Shown here in pieces: positions 1 through 7,482 of a DNA stretch of 64,000 bases; the stretch's first letter is position 1, and the number at the start of each line of letters is the position of its first letter. The notes beneath the pieces are model-generated. The model was not told the origin of the DNA and did not search any database. It saw only the letters and a program-made list of their open reading frames with translations. This DNA comes from Atopostipes sp963558565 (GTDB lineage: Bacteria; Bacillota; Bacilli; Lactobacillales; Carnobacteriaceae_A), in the NCBI GenBank assembly GCA_963558565.1, contig CAUWGX010000001.1, positions 186,001-250,000 of the forward strand. Reading direction: 5' to 3'. The position numbers were made by a program, and so were the translations under genes.

Positions 1-132
1 GGTCACTGTATAAAACTTACCTACGAATTGAAAAGTTTGATCGACATAATAAACGGCTTCTTAATTCTCTTTTACAATAGGATAATGATCCGTTAGTTTG
101 AAGACAGCTTGTTGAATATAAAGTTTTTGCAT
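1..132 (-). pseudogene. LURP-one-related (YxjI-like) protein, 5' part, with in-frame stop
   Basis: Read from an ATG at 130-132 with a good AAGGAG site 7 bases upstream. The first codons give MQKLYIQQAVFKLTDHYPIV, then a TAA at 61-63. The same frame continues without a break to the window edge and encodes EAVYYVDQTFQFVGKFYTVT. Both halves resemble the N-terminus of LURP-one/YxjI proteins (beta-barrel, scramblase-like fold, function unclear), so one nonsense codon appears to break one gene. The rest of the gene lies outside the window. A sequencing error is possible. The family call rests on the pattern of the first about 45 residues only. Confidence 0.6.
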
Positions 133-203
133 AATTAACTCCTTCGATCTTTTTAAGTAATAAAGGTTCAATATAACTCTATATATAAATTATACATAAT
201 ATT

Positions 204-242
204 TAAAAAAATATAAGCGTCTAGGATAAAAACTAGACGCTT
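204..242 (-). terminator. Rho-independent terminator of the liv operon
   Basis: A perfect 10-bp stem (215-224 with 233-242) with an 8-base loop. On the minus strand it is followed by a T-rich run (204-214). It lies just after the stop codon of the CBS-ACT gene, the last gene of the operon. Confidence 0.85.
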
Positions 243-251
243 CGTAAACGG

Positions 252-884
252 TTATAGGCGAGTAATATTATACCCCGCATTTTTTAGGACTTCATTCGTT
301 TGATCCCCTATTTCATCATCGGTTTGAATGGTGATTTCAATTTGGTTTTCTAAACGATTCACCATAATATGCGAAAGACTAATCCCCGCATTTGCTAATT
401 CTTGCGTGATATGCGCTAAAACTCCAACACGGTCTTCATCAATATAAATTAAAAAGCGTGAACCTGGATCGTTATATCCTGATAAGTCAATTAACGCTTT
501 AAAAATATCTTTGTAGGTAACAATACCGACGATATGCTGTGCATTATCTAATATGGGTAATACGGTGACATTTTGCTCTTTCATTAAGGTCGCTGCTGTC
601 TCTAGCAAAGTATTGGGTGTAACTGTTACATTATGCTCTCGCATAATTTCTCCGACCGTCATTTTATCAAATAAATAATTCATCTCATAAATACTAAGAC
701 TGGTAGCACTAGAAGGAGAATTTTCTGCTATCTCCTCTTCCGTGACAATACCTATATATTTATTCTCTTTAACGATTGGTAAACGATGAAAGTGGTTCTT
801 TTCCATAATATCTACGGCATCGGTCACTCGCGTATCTGGCGTTACTGTAATAACGTCTTTTGTCATAATATGTCCTACATTCAT
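252..884 (-). CDS. CBS-domain pair plus ACT-domain protein (AcuB-like)
   Basis: A 210-residue soluble protein. Residues about 1-60 and 75-135 form two CBS repeats (MTKDVITVTPDTRVTDAV and a VTVTPNTLLETAATLMKEQN region). Residues about 143-210 form an ACT domain (LIYIDEDRVGVLAHITQELA). CBS pairs usually bind adenosyl nucleotides and ACT domains bind amino acids, so a ligand-sensing role is likely; the target is unknown. Its start codon lies only 2 bases from the livF stop, so it is the last gene of the liv operon and is followed by a terminator. This placement suggests it senses the transported branched-chain amino acids or cell energy state. That link is inference. Related proteins are often annotated AcuB, but nothing here supports acetoin metabolism. 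Confidence 0.85.
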   Translation of the reverse strand: MNVGHIMTKDVITVTPDTRVTDAVDIMEKNHFHRLPIVKENKYIGIVTEEEIAENSPSSATSLSIYEMNYLFDKMTVGEIMREHNVTVTPNTLLETAATLMKEQNVTVLPILDNAQHIVGIVTYKDIFKALIDLSGYNDPGSRFLIYIDEDRVGVLAHITQELANAGISLSHIMVNRLENQIEITIQTDDEIGDQTNEVLKNAGYNITRL

Positions 885-886
885 GA

Positions 887-1591
887 TTAGCCTCCTAAGT
901 ATGCTCTTTGAACTTCTTTACTATCTAATAGGGCTTGTGCCGGGCCTGCGGCAACAAGTTTGCCGGTCTCCATCACATACCCTCGATCTGATATTTCAAG
1001 AGCTACCTTTGCATTTTGTTCAACCAATAGAATAGTCGTTCCTCGTTGATTGATTTCTTCAATAATATTAAAAATTTCTCGAATAAATAAAGGAGCCAAG
1101 CCCATTGAAGGTTCATCTAATAGTAATAATTCCGGATCCGATAATAAAGCTCTCCCCATGGCCAGCATTTGCTGCTCTCCTCCGGAAAGTGTCGCCGCAT
1201 CTTGTGTCAATCTTTCTTTAAGAATCGGGAAGCTTTTGTAAATGCGTTCTAAATCTTTTTGAACATGTGCCCGGTCTTTTCGTAAAAAAGCACCCATTTC
1301 TAAATTCTCTTTCACAGACATACCACTAAAAACACGACGTCCTTCGGGTACTTGCGAAATCCCTGAGGAAACAATTTCTCGAGTACTTGCTTTTGTAATC
1401 GGTTTGTCTTTATAAGAAATGGTGCCTGAGGTTGCTGGAATTAGACCAGAAATTGTATTTAAAATCGTTGTTTTCCCTGCTCCATTCGCTCCAATAAGAG
1501 AGACCACTTCTCCTTTATTGACTTCAAAGGTAATGCCTTTAATCGCTTCAATGACTCCATAATGTACGACAATATCATCAATTACTAACAT
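887..1591 (-). CDS. livF: Branched-chain amino acid ABC transporter, ATP-binding protein LivF
   Basis: A 234-residue cytoplasmic ATPase. Visible motifs are Walker A (GANGAGKT, about residue 34), the signature LSGGEQQ, Walker B (ELLLLDEP) and the LivF-type VEQN in place of the usual H-loop histidine. LivF and LivG form the ATPase pair that powers uptake of leucine, isoleucine and valine through LivH-LivM. The gene abuts livG with no gap, which indicates translational coupling. Its length is normal for the family. Confidence 0.93.
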   Translation of the reverse strand: MLVIDDIVVHYGVIEAIKGITFEVNKGEVVSLIGANGAGKTTILNTISGLIPATSGTISYKDKPITKASTREIVSSGISQVPEGRRVFSGMSVKENLEMGAFLRKDRAHVQKDLERIYKSFPILKERLTQDAATLSGGEQQMLAMGRALLSDPELLLLDEPSMGLAPLFIREIFNIIEEINQRGTTILLVEQNAKVALEISDRGYVMETGKLVAAGPAQALLDSKEVQRAYLGG

Positions 1592-2365
1592 TTACTCACC
1601 TCCTAGATATGCTTGAATAACGTGTTGATTTCGTTGAATGTCTTGCGGTTTGCCTTCAGCGATCTTTTTACCGTACTCTAACACATAAATTCTTTCTGAT
1701 ATATTCATAATGACTTTCATATCATGTTCAATTAAAACAATCGCTAAATCAAATTCATTATGAATTTGTTGAATTAATTCAGTTAATTCATGACTTTCAC
1801 GAGCATTCATGCCTGCTGCAGGCTCATCTAAGAACAGAAGTTTAGGATTTGTACCTAGCGCTCGCACAATTTCTAATTTTCTTTGATCCCCATAAGGTAA
1901 GTTCGAAGCTTTCGTTTTCGCTTTGTCTTCCATATTAAAAATTTTCAGCAATTCCATCGCTTTTTCCGTCATCTCAACTTCTGTGCGGTAGTATTCTTTG
2001 GTTCGGAAAAAAGATTGCAGTAAGTTCGCGCCGAGTTCACTATGCATCCCAATGCGTACATTTTCTAGTACACTCAATTCTTTAAATAAACGGATATTTT
2101 GAAAGGTACGAGCAATTCCCAGCTGACCGATCTGAGAAGTATTTTTGCCCCCTAACTCATGAATTTCTTTATTCGGATTGAACGTAATACTTCCTCCAGA
2201 AGGTACATACACGCCCGTCAATAAGTTGAACAACGTCGTTTTTCCTGCTCCATTCGGGCCAATTAAACCTACTAGCTCATTATTTTTAACTTCTAAGTCC
2301 ACATGAGAAATCGCGGTCAACCCGCCAAAGTTTTTCGTTAAATTATCTACTTTTAGTAAAGTCAT
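1592..2365 (-). CDS. livG: Branched-chain amino acid ABC transporter, ATP-binding protein LivG
   Basis: A 257-residue ATPase with Walker A (GPNGAGKT), the LivG-type signature LPYGDQRKLE, Walker B (LLFLDEPAAGM) and an H-loop (LIEHDMK). It pairs with LivF on the inner face of the membrane. It follows livM with a 2-base gap and has a GGAG-type site. Length and motif order are typical of LivG. Confidence 0.93.
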   Translation of the reverse strand: MTLLKVDNLTKNFGGLTAISHVDLEVKNNELVGLIGPNGAGKTTLFNLLTGVYVPSGGSITFNPNKEIHELGGKNTSQIGQLGIARTFQNIRLFKELSVLENVRIGMHSELGANLLQSFFRTKEYYRTEVEMTEKAMELLKIFNMEDKAKTKASNLPYGDQRKLEIVRALGTNPKLLFLDEPAAGMNARESHELTELIQQIHNEFDLAIVLIEHDMKVIMNISERIYVLEYGKKIAEGKPQDIQRNQHVIQAYLGGE

Positions 2366-2367
2366 CT

Positions 2368-3354
2368 TTAAGCTCCTTTCTCTTGTTCCATGTTTTCGAT
2401 TGAACCCGGAACATCTTGTGGTCGTTTAAATAATTTACTTAATGAAAATTCAACATTCCCCATTAAGCCTGAAGGTCTAAAGATCATAATGAATATTAAA
2501 ACAAGGGCATAAATAATCATGCGTAGGGCTCCAAATTGTTGCAGATAAACGTTAATAATGCCTAAAACAACAGCCGCCACGACACTACCTGTCACACTAC
2601 CAATTCCGCCAAATACAACAATAATTAAAATATCAATCGATTTATTGAAAGTAAATTGACCTGGATTAATTACACCAAAATAACTCGCATGAATACTACC
2701 TGCTAAGACCGCAGTGACTGCTCCCATTAAAAAAGCCAAATTTTTATAATAAGTTGTTTGAATACTTAACGATTCTGCAGCAATTTCATCTTCGCGAATT
2801 GCAATCGTTGCGCGCCCTGGACTACTACGAATATAATTTGAAACCACTAGAATAGTTAGCGCGGCTATAAAGTAAGCAAAACGCCAATCAACCATTAAAG
2901 GAATCCCACTAATACCTACAGCACCATTCGTTAAATCAGGTAAATTTAAAATAGCGATTCGGATAATTTCACTAGCACCAAGCGTGGCGATTGCAAAGTA
3001 ATCCCCTTTTAAACGCAAAGTAGGGATACCAATCATTAAAGCCAAAATGCCGGCCACCAGCATACCGACTAGCATACTTACGATAAGACCGGCTCCACTT
3101 GGCATTTTTACCAATAAAATACCGGTAGCATAAGCACCAATCGCCATAAAACCCGCATGTCCTAAAGCCAATTGACCTGAAAAACCAACGACTAAGTTTA
3201 AACCAACAGCGAGGATAATATTAATAAAGATATTCACGACGGTGATTTCATAAAAAGGATCGATAATCCCGGTCCAAGTTAAACCTTCCAGAACAAAATA
3301 CGTTAGAATAAATAAAACAATCCAGCTTATATTTGTACGATTAAAAATTTTCAT
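2368..3354 (-). CDS. livM: Branched-chain amino acid ABC transporter permease LivM
   Basis: A polytopic membrane protein of about 328 residues with the LivM-type segment VGFSGQLALGHAGFMAIGAYAT near residues 60-80 and about eight to ten hydrophobic segments. I place the start at the ATG at 3354, because AGGTGA directly upstream is well spaced for it. An in-frame GTG three codons earlier (3363) follows the livH stop codon directly and has no site of its own. LivM and LivH form the transmembrane channel. The C-terminal tail (about 30 residues) is charged. Confidence 0.92.
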   Translation of the reverse strand: MKIFNRTNISWIVLFILTYFVLEGLTWTGIIDPFYEITVVNIFINIILAVGLNLVVGFSGQLALGHAGFMAIGAYATGILLVKMPSGAGLIVSMLVGMLVAGILALMIGIPTLRLKGDYFAIATLGASEIIRIAILNLPDLTNGAVGISGIPLMVDWRFAYFIAALTILVVSNYIRSSPGRATIAIREDEIAAESLSIQTTYYKNLAFLMGAVTAVLAGSIHASYFGVINPGQFTFNKSIDILIIVVFGGIGSVTGSVVAAVVLGIINVYLQQFGALRMIIYALVLIFIMIFRPSGLMGNVEFSLSKLFKRPQDVPGSIENMEQEKGA

Positions 3355-3363
3355 CAAAATCAC

Positions 3364-4242
3364 CTACACCTTCTCTGTTTCATGTTTGCCTAAGATACCA
3401 TTTGGACGAACAAGTAAAATAATAATTAAAATTAAATAAACAACGGCATCGCGAATCATAGAGTTTCCAAATGCGGAAATCAACACTTCGATCATTCCGA
3501 TGAGATAACCACCTAACATAGCTCCAGGAATACTACCGATACCTCCAACAACAGCTGCTATAAAGGCTTTCAAACCAGGCCCTGCTCCCATAGTTGGAGT
3601 GATCGTATTGTAATACATCCCTACTAAGACACCGCCAGCGCCTGCCAGCATAGAACCTAAAAAGAACGTAAAACTGATGACTTGATTTGAATTGATTCCC
3701 ATCAATTGAGCAGCCTCTGGGTCATTACTCACCGCTCGCATAGCTTTCCCAAATTTAGTCTGTTGTACAATCAATTGTAAAGCGACCATTAAAAAGATGG
3801 TCGTCATAAGCATTAAGATCTGCATCGTACTAATTTGAATCGAACCTAAACTATACATTTGATTATCTATAATTTGTGGAAAAGAACGCGTCTGTGGTCC
3901 GGCAATGTAAATCATGCCGTTCTGCAGTAAATAACTCATTCCAATCGCGGTAATCAAAGAAGCGATTCGCGTAGAGTTACGCAAAGGACGATACGCGATT
4001 TGATAAATAAAAACACCGATAAGTCCTGTTATGAGCATCGTCAAAACTAATGTCGGCACAAAACCTAAATTAAAATTCGCAATAATATAATAACCAATGA
4101 AGGCCCCTACCATGTACACATCACCGTGGGCAAAATTAAGCAATTTAATAATTCCGTAAACCATCGTATATCCTAAGGCAACGAGTGCATAAACGCTGCC
4201 CAAGGATAGACCATTAATTAGTTGTTGGATAAAAGTATCCAT
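3364..4242 (-). CDS. livH: Branched-chain amino acid ABC transporter permease LivH
   Basis: A 292-residue integral membrane protein. LivH hallmarks are the opening LINGLSLGSVYALVALGYTM, the NFAHGDVYMVGAF segment and the C-terminal RPNGILG. It partners LivM. The start at 4242 has a GAGGAGTG site 8 bases upstream. It lies 34 bases after livJ and is read from the attenuated promoter at 5761-5788. Confidence 0.93.
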   Translation of the reverse strand: MDTFIQQLINGLSLGSVYALVALGYTMVYGIIKLLNFAHGDVYMVGAFIGYYIIANFNLGFVPTLVLTMLITGLIGVFIYQIAYRPLRNSTRIASLITAIGMSYLLQNGMIYIAGPQTRSFPQIIDNQMYSLGSIQISTMQILMLMTTIFLMVALQLIVQQTKFGKAMRAVSNDPEAAQLMGINSNQVISFTFFLGSMLAGAGGVLVGMYYNTITPTMGAGPGLKAFIAAVVGGIGSIPGAMLGGYLIGMIEVLISAFGNSMIRDAVVYLILIIILLVRPNGILGKHETEKV

Positions 4243-4276
4243 TTTTTATTCACTCCTCTTCTACCAAATCAATTTA

Positions 4277-5455
4277 TTACAAATCGTCCGGATCTACTTC
4301 ATAAGTATTAACCGGTTCGCCATTTTGTAACTCTAAAATCGTTACTGTTTTTGAAGGATTATGCATCTCATCATATGAAAAAGTACCTGTCACACCTTCA
4401 AAGTTTTCCGTTTCAGCTAACGCTTCATTAATCGCTTCTCGATTATCTGAACCTGCTCGTTCAATCGCATCCCGCATGACATAAGCCGCATCGTAAGCCA
4501 TTGCCGCAAACATATCTGGTTCTGAACCATAGACTTCCGTATAATTTTCAACGAATTCATCTACTAAAGGATTTTCATTTAAAGTCGTGAACTGGGTCGT
4601 ATAGTAGACATCGTTTAAGTTCTCTTCACCCGCTAACTCAACAAGCGCTTGATTACCAAAACCATCTGGCGCTAAGATCGGCTGGTCAAGTCCCATTTCA
4701 CGTGCTTGTCGTACGATCGGCCCACCTTCTTCGTAATAACCAGTGACTAGTAACACATCAAAATCAAGTTCATTTAAACTCGTTAAGGTCGCACTAAAGT
4801 CGGTTTGTCCTGCCGTAAAGTTTTCTTTCCCAACAATTTCACCTGAAAATGTTTCTTCAAAAAATTCCACGAGCCCTACCGAATAATCACTAGAGTTATC
4901 CATTAAAATAGCGACTTTTTCTGTATCTAACTCTTGTTCGGCAAACTGTGCGAGTGCACCGCCTTGGTAACTATCCGGAAAAGCTACACGCCAACCCCAT
5001 TCCTCAACGCCGCCATCTGAAGCGACAGTATAGTTATCAGCGGATGCGGAGGGTGAAAGTGTCGGTACTTCATGTTGGGTGCCACTTTGTAAAGCACTTT
5101 TAGCGGAACCTGATGTATCGGCGCCTAAAATAGCATCCACGTTATCTTGAGTGGCTAAGCGCGTCGCTAATTGAGCCGCTTCTGTATCGACTGAAGTGTA
5201 ATCGTAATTCACAAGTTCGATTTCTTGGCCTTCTAAAACGCCGCCCTCTTCATTGATTTCATCAATTGCCAAATTAATCGCATTTTCTTGTGGTGTTCCA
5301 TACGCAGAAACAGCACCCGTCGTTGCAAAGACAGTTCCTAGTTTTACTTCTTCGTCTTCATTTGCTGCGCCTCCAGGGCCTCCGCTGTTCCCGCAGGCTG
5401 CAGCTAATAATGATGTTGTCGCTAGTAAACCAACCAATCCTTTTTTGAAATTCAT
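4277..5455 (-). CDS. livJ: Branched-chain amino acid substrate-binding lipoprotein LivJ (copy 1)
   Basis: A 392-residue type I periplasmic-binding-like lipoprotein. It has a signal peptide with lipobox LAAAC and predicted lipidated Cys21, then an acidic mature protein starting EVKLGTVFATTGAVSAYGTP. It captures branched-chain amino acids outside the membrane and delivers them to LivHM. It is the first structural gene of the operon and sits right behind an attenuator whose leader ends in Val and Ile codons. A paralogue (5827-6993) lies immediately upstream. The ligand may be narrower than Leu/Ile/Val. Confidence 0.92.
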   Translation of the reverse strand: MNFKKGLVGLLATTSLLAAACGNSGGPGGAANEDEEVKLGTVFATTGAVSAYGTPQENAINLAIDEINEEGGVLEGQEIELVNYDYTSVDTEAAQLATRLATQDNVDAILGADTSGSAKSALQSGTQHEVPTLSPSASADNYTVASDGGVEEWGWRVAFPDSYQGGALAQFAEQELDTEKVAILMDNSSDYSVGLVEFFEETFSGEIVGKENFTAGQTDFSATLTSLNELDFDVLLVTGYYEEGGPIVRQAREMGLDQPILAPDGFGNQALVELAGEENLNDVYYTTQFTTLNENPLVDEFVENYTEVYGSEPDMFAAMAYDAAYVMRDAIERAGSDNREAINEALAETENFEGVTGTFSYDEMHNPSKTVTILELQNGEPVNTYEVDPDDL

Positions 5456-5520
5456 TTTCCTCTATCCCTTCTCTTGTTTTTGTCGACATTTATTAAAGAT
5501 TGCTGTATGACCCTTACTAA

Positions 5521-5559
5521 TCAAAAAAAGACAAGCCCTTTTGTTGAAAGGCTTGTCTT
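5521..5559 (-). terminator. Attenuator terminator upstream of livJ copy 1
   Basis: A perfect 9-bp stem (5529-5537 with 5550-5558, extendable by one pair) with a 12-base loop. On the minus strand it is followed by seven T residues (5523-5529). It lies between the leader ORF and livJ, so transcripts must read through it to reach the transporter genes. Confidence 0.85.
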
Positions 5560-5653
5560 AGTTAATTTTTTTAAAATTACTATTACGAGCCTTTTTTGTA
5601 ATGTACAAATAGGACTCTTTCATGACCAAAGAATCCTGCTACGTAATAATAAT
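5560..5653 (-). promoter_or_regulatory. Leader-peptide attenuator RNA, Val/Ile type
   Basis: The Ile-Ile-Ile-Thr codons of the leader ORF (5642-5653) can pair with a 12-nt segment just before the terminator (5576-5587): 11 Watson-Crick pairs and one G-U. Between them is a 9-bp hairpin with one G-U pair (about 5613-5637). Next to the 12-nt segment, AAAAAAGGCT (5588-5597) is complementary to AGCCTTT in the 5' arm of the terminator. A ribosome stalled on the Ile codons would free these segments to form an antiterminator. The pairings are read directly; the switching is inference. Confidence 0.72.
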
Positions 5654-5731
5654 AATGACGACTGAATTTTCAGGAGATAATAAATATGCATACGGATGGA
5701 AGCCCGTTTTATTCATGTTTTGAAAAGTCAT
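5639..5731 (-). CDS. Leader peptide with Val-Val-Ile-Ile-Ile-Ile-Thr terminus (attenuation leader of liv operon)
   Basis: A 30-codon ORF with a strong GAGGGAGGT site and an ATG at 5729-5731. It lies 30 bases after a consensus -10 box. It has a Leu-Leu pair at codons 17-18 and ends in GTC GTC ATT ATT ATT ATT ACG TAG, that is VVIIIIT. Such runs of the regulated amino acids' codons are the hallmark of attenuation leader peptides. It is followed by alternative RNA pairings and a terminator before livJ. It is unlikely to have any role as a peptide beyond ribosome stalling. Confidence 0.85.
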   Translation of the reverse strand: MTFQNMNKTGFHPYAYLLSPENSVVIIIIT

Positions 5732-5760
5732 TTTTATTACCTCCCTCAAATATTTTATTT

Positions 5761-5788
5761 ATTATAGCAGATTCATTAGTGTTGTCAA
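5761..5788 (-). promoter_or_regulatory. Sigma-A promoter of liv operon
   Basis: Perfect TTGACA (5783-5788) and TATAAT (5761-5766) on the minus strand with a 16-bp spacer. It drives the leader ORF and the liv operon. A weak CodY-like box (three mismatches to consensus) overlaps the leader ORF at about 5665-5679; I give it little weight. Confidence 0.88.
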
Positions 5789-5826
5789 ATGGTATTTTAA
5801 TATTCAGCTAATACTTTCTCATCCAC

Positions 5827-6993
5827 TTAAAAATTAGGATCAATTGCATAAACTCCCGCTTCTTCGTTGTCTTGAATCTCAATGATATTGACCGTTTTTA
5901 TCGGATCATGCATTTCATCAAAAGAAAAGGTCCCTGTAATTCCTGGAAAATCAGTCACATTCGCCAAAGCTTCATTCACTGCTTGAGGATCTGCGCTTCC
6001 TGCTTCCTCAATAGCCTCTTTAATGACATAGACAGAGTCATAAGCCAAGCCTGTAAACATATCTGCTTCAATCCCAAACTCTTCTTGATAGTTATTTACA
6101 AACTCTTGCACCTCAGGTTCCTCAGAAGTGACCACAAAATGGCTCGTATAATAGACTTCATTCATATTTTCGGCCCCTGCTAGCTCTCGTAGAATCTCAT
6201 TGCCCATACCATCTGGACCAAGAATCGGTTGTTCAATGCCCATTTCTCGTGCTTGTTTGATGATTGGGCCAGCTTCTTCGTAATATCCCGGGACATATAA
6301 AACATCAAAATCTATATCTTTAATATTTGTTAGGACCGCACTAAAATCTGTTTCCCCTTCAGAAAAATTTTCCGCCGCGACAATATCGCCCTCAAATATT
6401 TCCGTAAACGTTTCTGTGAGTCCAATCGCATAATCACTCGAATTATCACTTAAGATAGCGGCTTTTGTTGCATCGAGTTCATCATTGGCAAATTGAGCTA
6501 AGGCACTTCCTTGAAATGAATTCGTAAAACTGGTCCGCCATGCATAAGGATGAACGGAGCCATCATCCGCTGTTAAGACACCATCATCAGTCGCTGTCGG
6601 TGACATGATCGGAACCTCTGCATTGTTCGCATTGGGAATAGCTGCTTGCATTGATCCTGTCGTAGCTGGTCCAACAATAGCCGATACCTTATCCCGCGTT
6701 CCTAGTCGTGTCGTAATACTTGCCGCTTCTGTTTCATCTGTTTTGGTATCATATTCAACAATTTCAATTTCTCGTCCGTTAATTCCTCCGGCGTCATTAA
6801 TTTCATCAACGGCCATACTCACCGCATTATTCATAGAAGTCCCATAAGCTGCAGCAGCTCCCGTTAATTCAAACATGGATCCAATTTTTATCGTATCACC
6901 GTCATCTGCTGATTCACCATTACTACAACCCACCACAATAACTACCATCAATACGATTAAACTAAAAAATAGACCCTTTACATATTTTTTCAT
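5827..6993 (-). CDS. livJ: Branched-chain amino acid substrate-binding lipoprotein LivJ (copy 2)
   Basis: A 388-residue lipoprotein (lipobox VVGC, Cys23) that is clearly paralogous to the neighbouring LivJ. Both share the GTSMNNAV/GTPQENAI opening, the ILSDNSSDYAIGL segment, the VPGYYEEAGPIIKQAREMG segment and the same C-terminal DEMHDPIKTV motif. It has its own promoter and its own attenuator, with a leader ending in Leu codons. No permease genes follow before the next promoter, so it probably feeds the same LivHMGF complex. Different leader codons suggest different regulation, perhaps different ligand preference; this is inference. Confidence 0.9.
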   Translation of the reverse strand: MKKYVKGLFFSLIVLMVVIVVGCSNGESADDGDTIKIGSMFELTGAAAAYGTSMNNAVSMAVDEINDAGGINGREIEIVEYDTKTDETEAASITTRLGTRDKVSAIVGPATTGSMQAAIPNANNAEVPIMSPTATDDGVLTADDGSVHPYAWRTSFTNSFQGSALAQFANDELDATKAAILSDNSSDYAIGLTETFTEIFEGDIVAAENFSEGETDFSAVLTNIKDIDFDVLYVPGYYEEAGPIIKQAREMGIEQPILGPDGMGNEILRELAGAENMNEVYYTSHFVVTSEEPEVQEFVNNYQEEFGIEADMFTGLAYDSVYVIKEAIEEAGSADPQAVNEALANVTDFPGITGTFSFDEMHDPIKTVNIIEIQDNEEAGVYAIDPNF

Positions 6994-7030
6994 TTTTCTC
7001 CCGCCTTCTCCCTATTTTTACAACATCTCT

Positions 7031-7078
7031 CAAAAAACAAAAAACGAGCCATAATTCTTAAGTTAGAATTAGGCTCGT
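7031..7078 (-). terminator. Attenuator terminator upstream of livJ copy 2
   Basis: A 14-bp stem with a single bulged base (7044-7058 with 7065-7078) and a 6-base loop. On the minus strand a T-rich tract follows (7031-7043). It lies between the Leu-rich leader ORF and livJ copy 2. Confidence 0.87.
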
Positions 7079-7192
7079 CCTTTTAAATATTTATTAGTTA
7101 AGGAGGAGCCCCGATTGTATACAAAAGAGGGCCCTCCATAATCAACATTGTTGCTCATTGGTTGATTAGGTAGATCCCTACTTAACTAATAA
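7079..7192 (-). promoter_or_regulatory. Leader-peptide attenuator RNA, Leu type
   Basis: The last Leu-Leu-Val-Lys codons (7181-7192) are perfectly complementary over 12 nt to 7091-7102, just before the terminator. Between them lie two hairpins: AATCAAC/GTTGATT (about 7140-7167) and a GC-rich stem with one bulge (about 7102-7138). Minus-strand GGCTC at 7106-7112 can pair with GAGCC in the 5' arm of the terminator. The arrangement copies that of the neighbouring Val/Ile leader with different sequences, which supports a real switch. Confidence 0.72.
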
Positions 7193-7267
7193 TAATAAAT
7201 TTTCGTTTAATGAATAGAAGACAGAAAATACGTATTTTTTATATTTTTGTTTAAAATCAATTTGCAT
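7178..7267 (-). CDS. Leader peptide with Leu-Leu-Leu-Leu-Val terminus (attenuation leader of livJ copy 2)
   Basis: A 29-codon ORF with an AGGAGG site 9 bases before its ATG (7265-7267). Codons 24-29 read TTA TTA TTA TTA GTT AAG and then TAG. Four consecutive Leu codons and a Val codon in a short ORF followed by a terminator match the classic leu-type attenuation leader. It shares layout, but no clear sequence, with the Val/Ile leader at 5639-5731. Confidence 0.85.
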   Translation of the reverse strand: MQIDFKQKYKKYVFSVFYSLNENLLLLVK

Positions 7268-7298
7268 TGTTTTCTGCCTCCTAAAAGTTGTTGCAGTT

Positions 7299-7327
7299 AT
7301 TCTAATCTATCTCCCATAATTTTACAA
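7299..7327 (-). promoter_or_regulatory. Sigma-A promoter of livJ copy 2
   Basis: TTGTAA (7322-7327) and TAGAAT (7299-7304) on the minus strand with a 17-bp spacer, placed just upstream of the Leu-type leader ORF. Confidence 0.7.
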
Positions 7328-7482
7328 GTAATTTAATTAAATTTTAATGATAAATCTCATTTTCCTTGTTTCAGCTTATTTCTACCTTATTTCTATCTTA
7401 TTTAAGCTTTATATTTTTTCTGTTTTTACATGCTATGTTATATTTAATTTTGAAGAATAAAAAAATTGGAGGAATGATCTTA

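Noticed and set aside
5665..5679. CodY box in the liv leader
   Set aside because: Three mismatches to the 15-base consensus, and it lies inside the leader ORF; too weak to claim alone.
5456..7300. T-box riboswitches before the livJ genes
   Set aside because: I looked for the T-box TGGNACC-like sequence and specifier stem and did not find them; short leader ORFs with regulatory codons explain the regions better.
7366..7482. N-terminal hydrophobic extension of the MBL hydrolase (possible signal peptide)
   Set aside because: It needs a TTG start without a ribosome site, is very AT-rich, and GGAGG is placed for the ATG at 7483.
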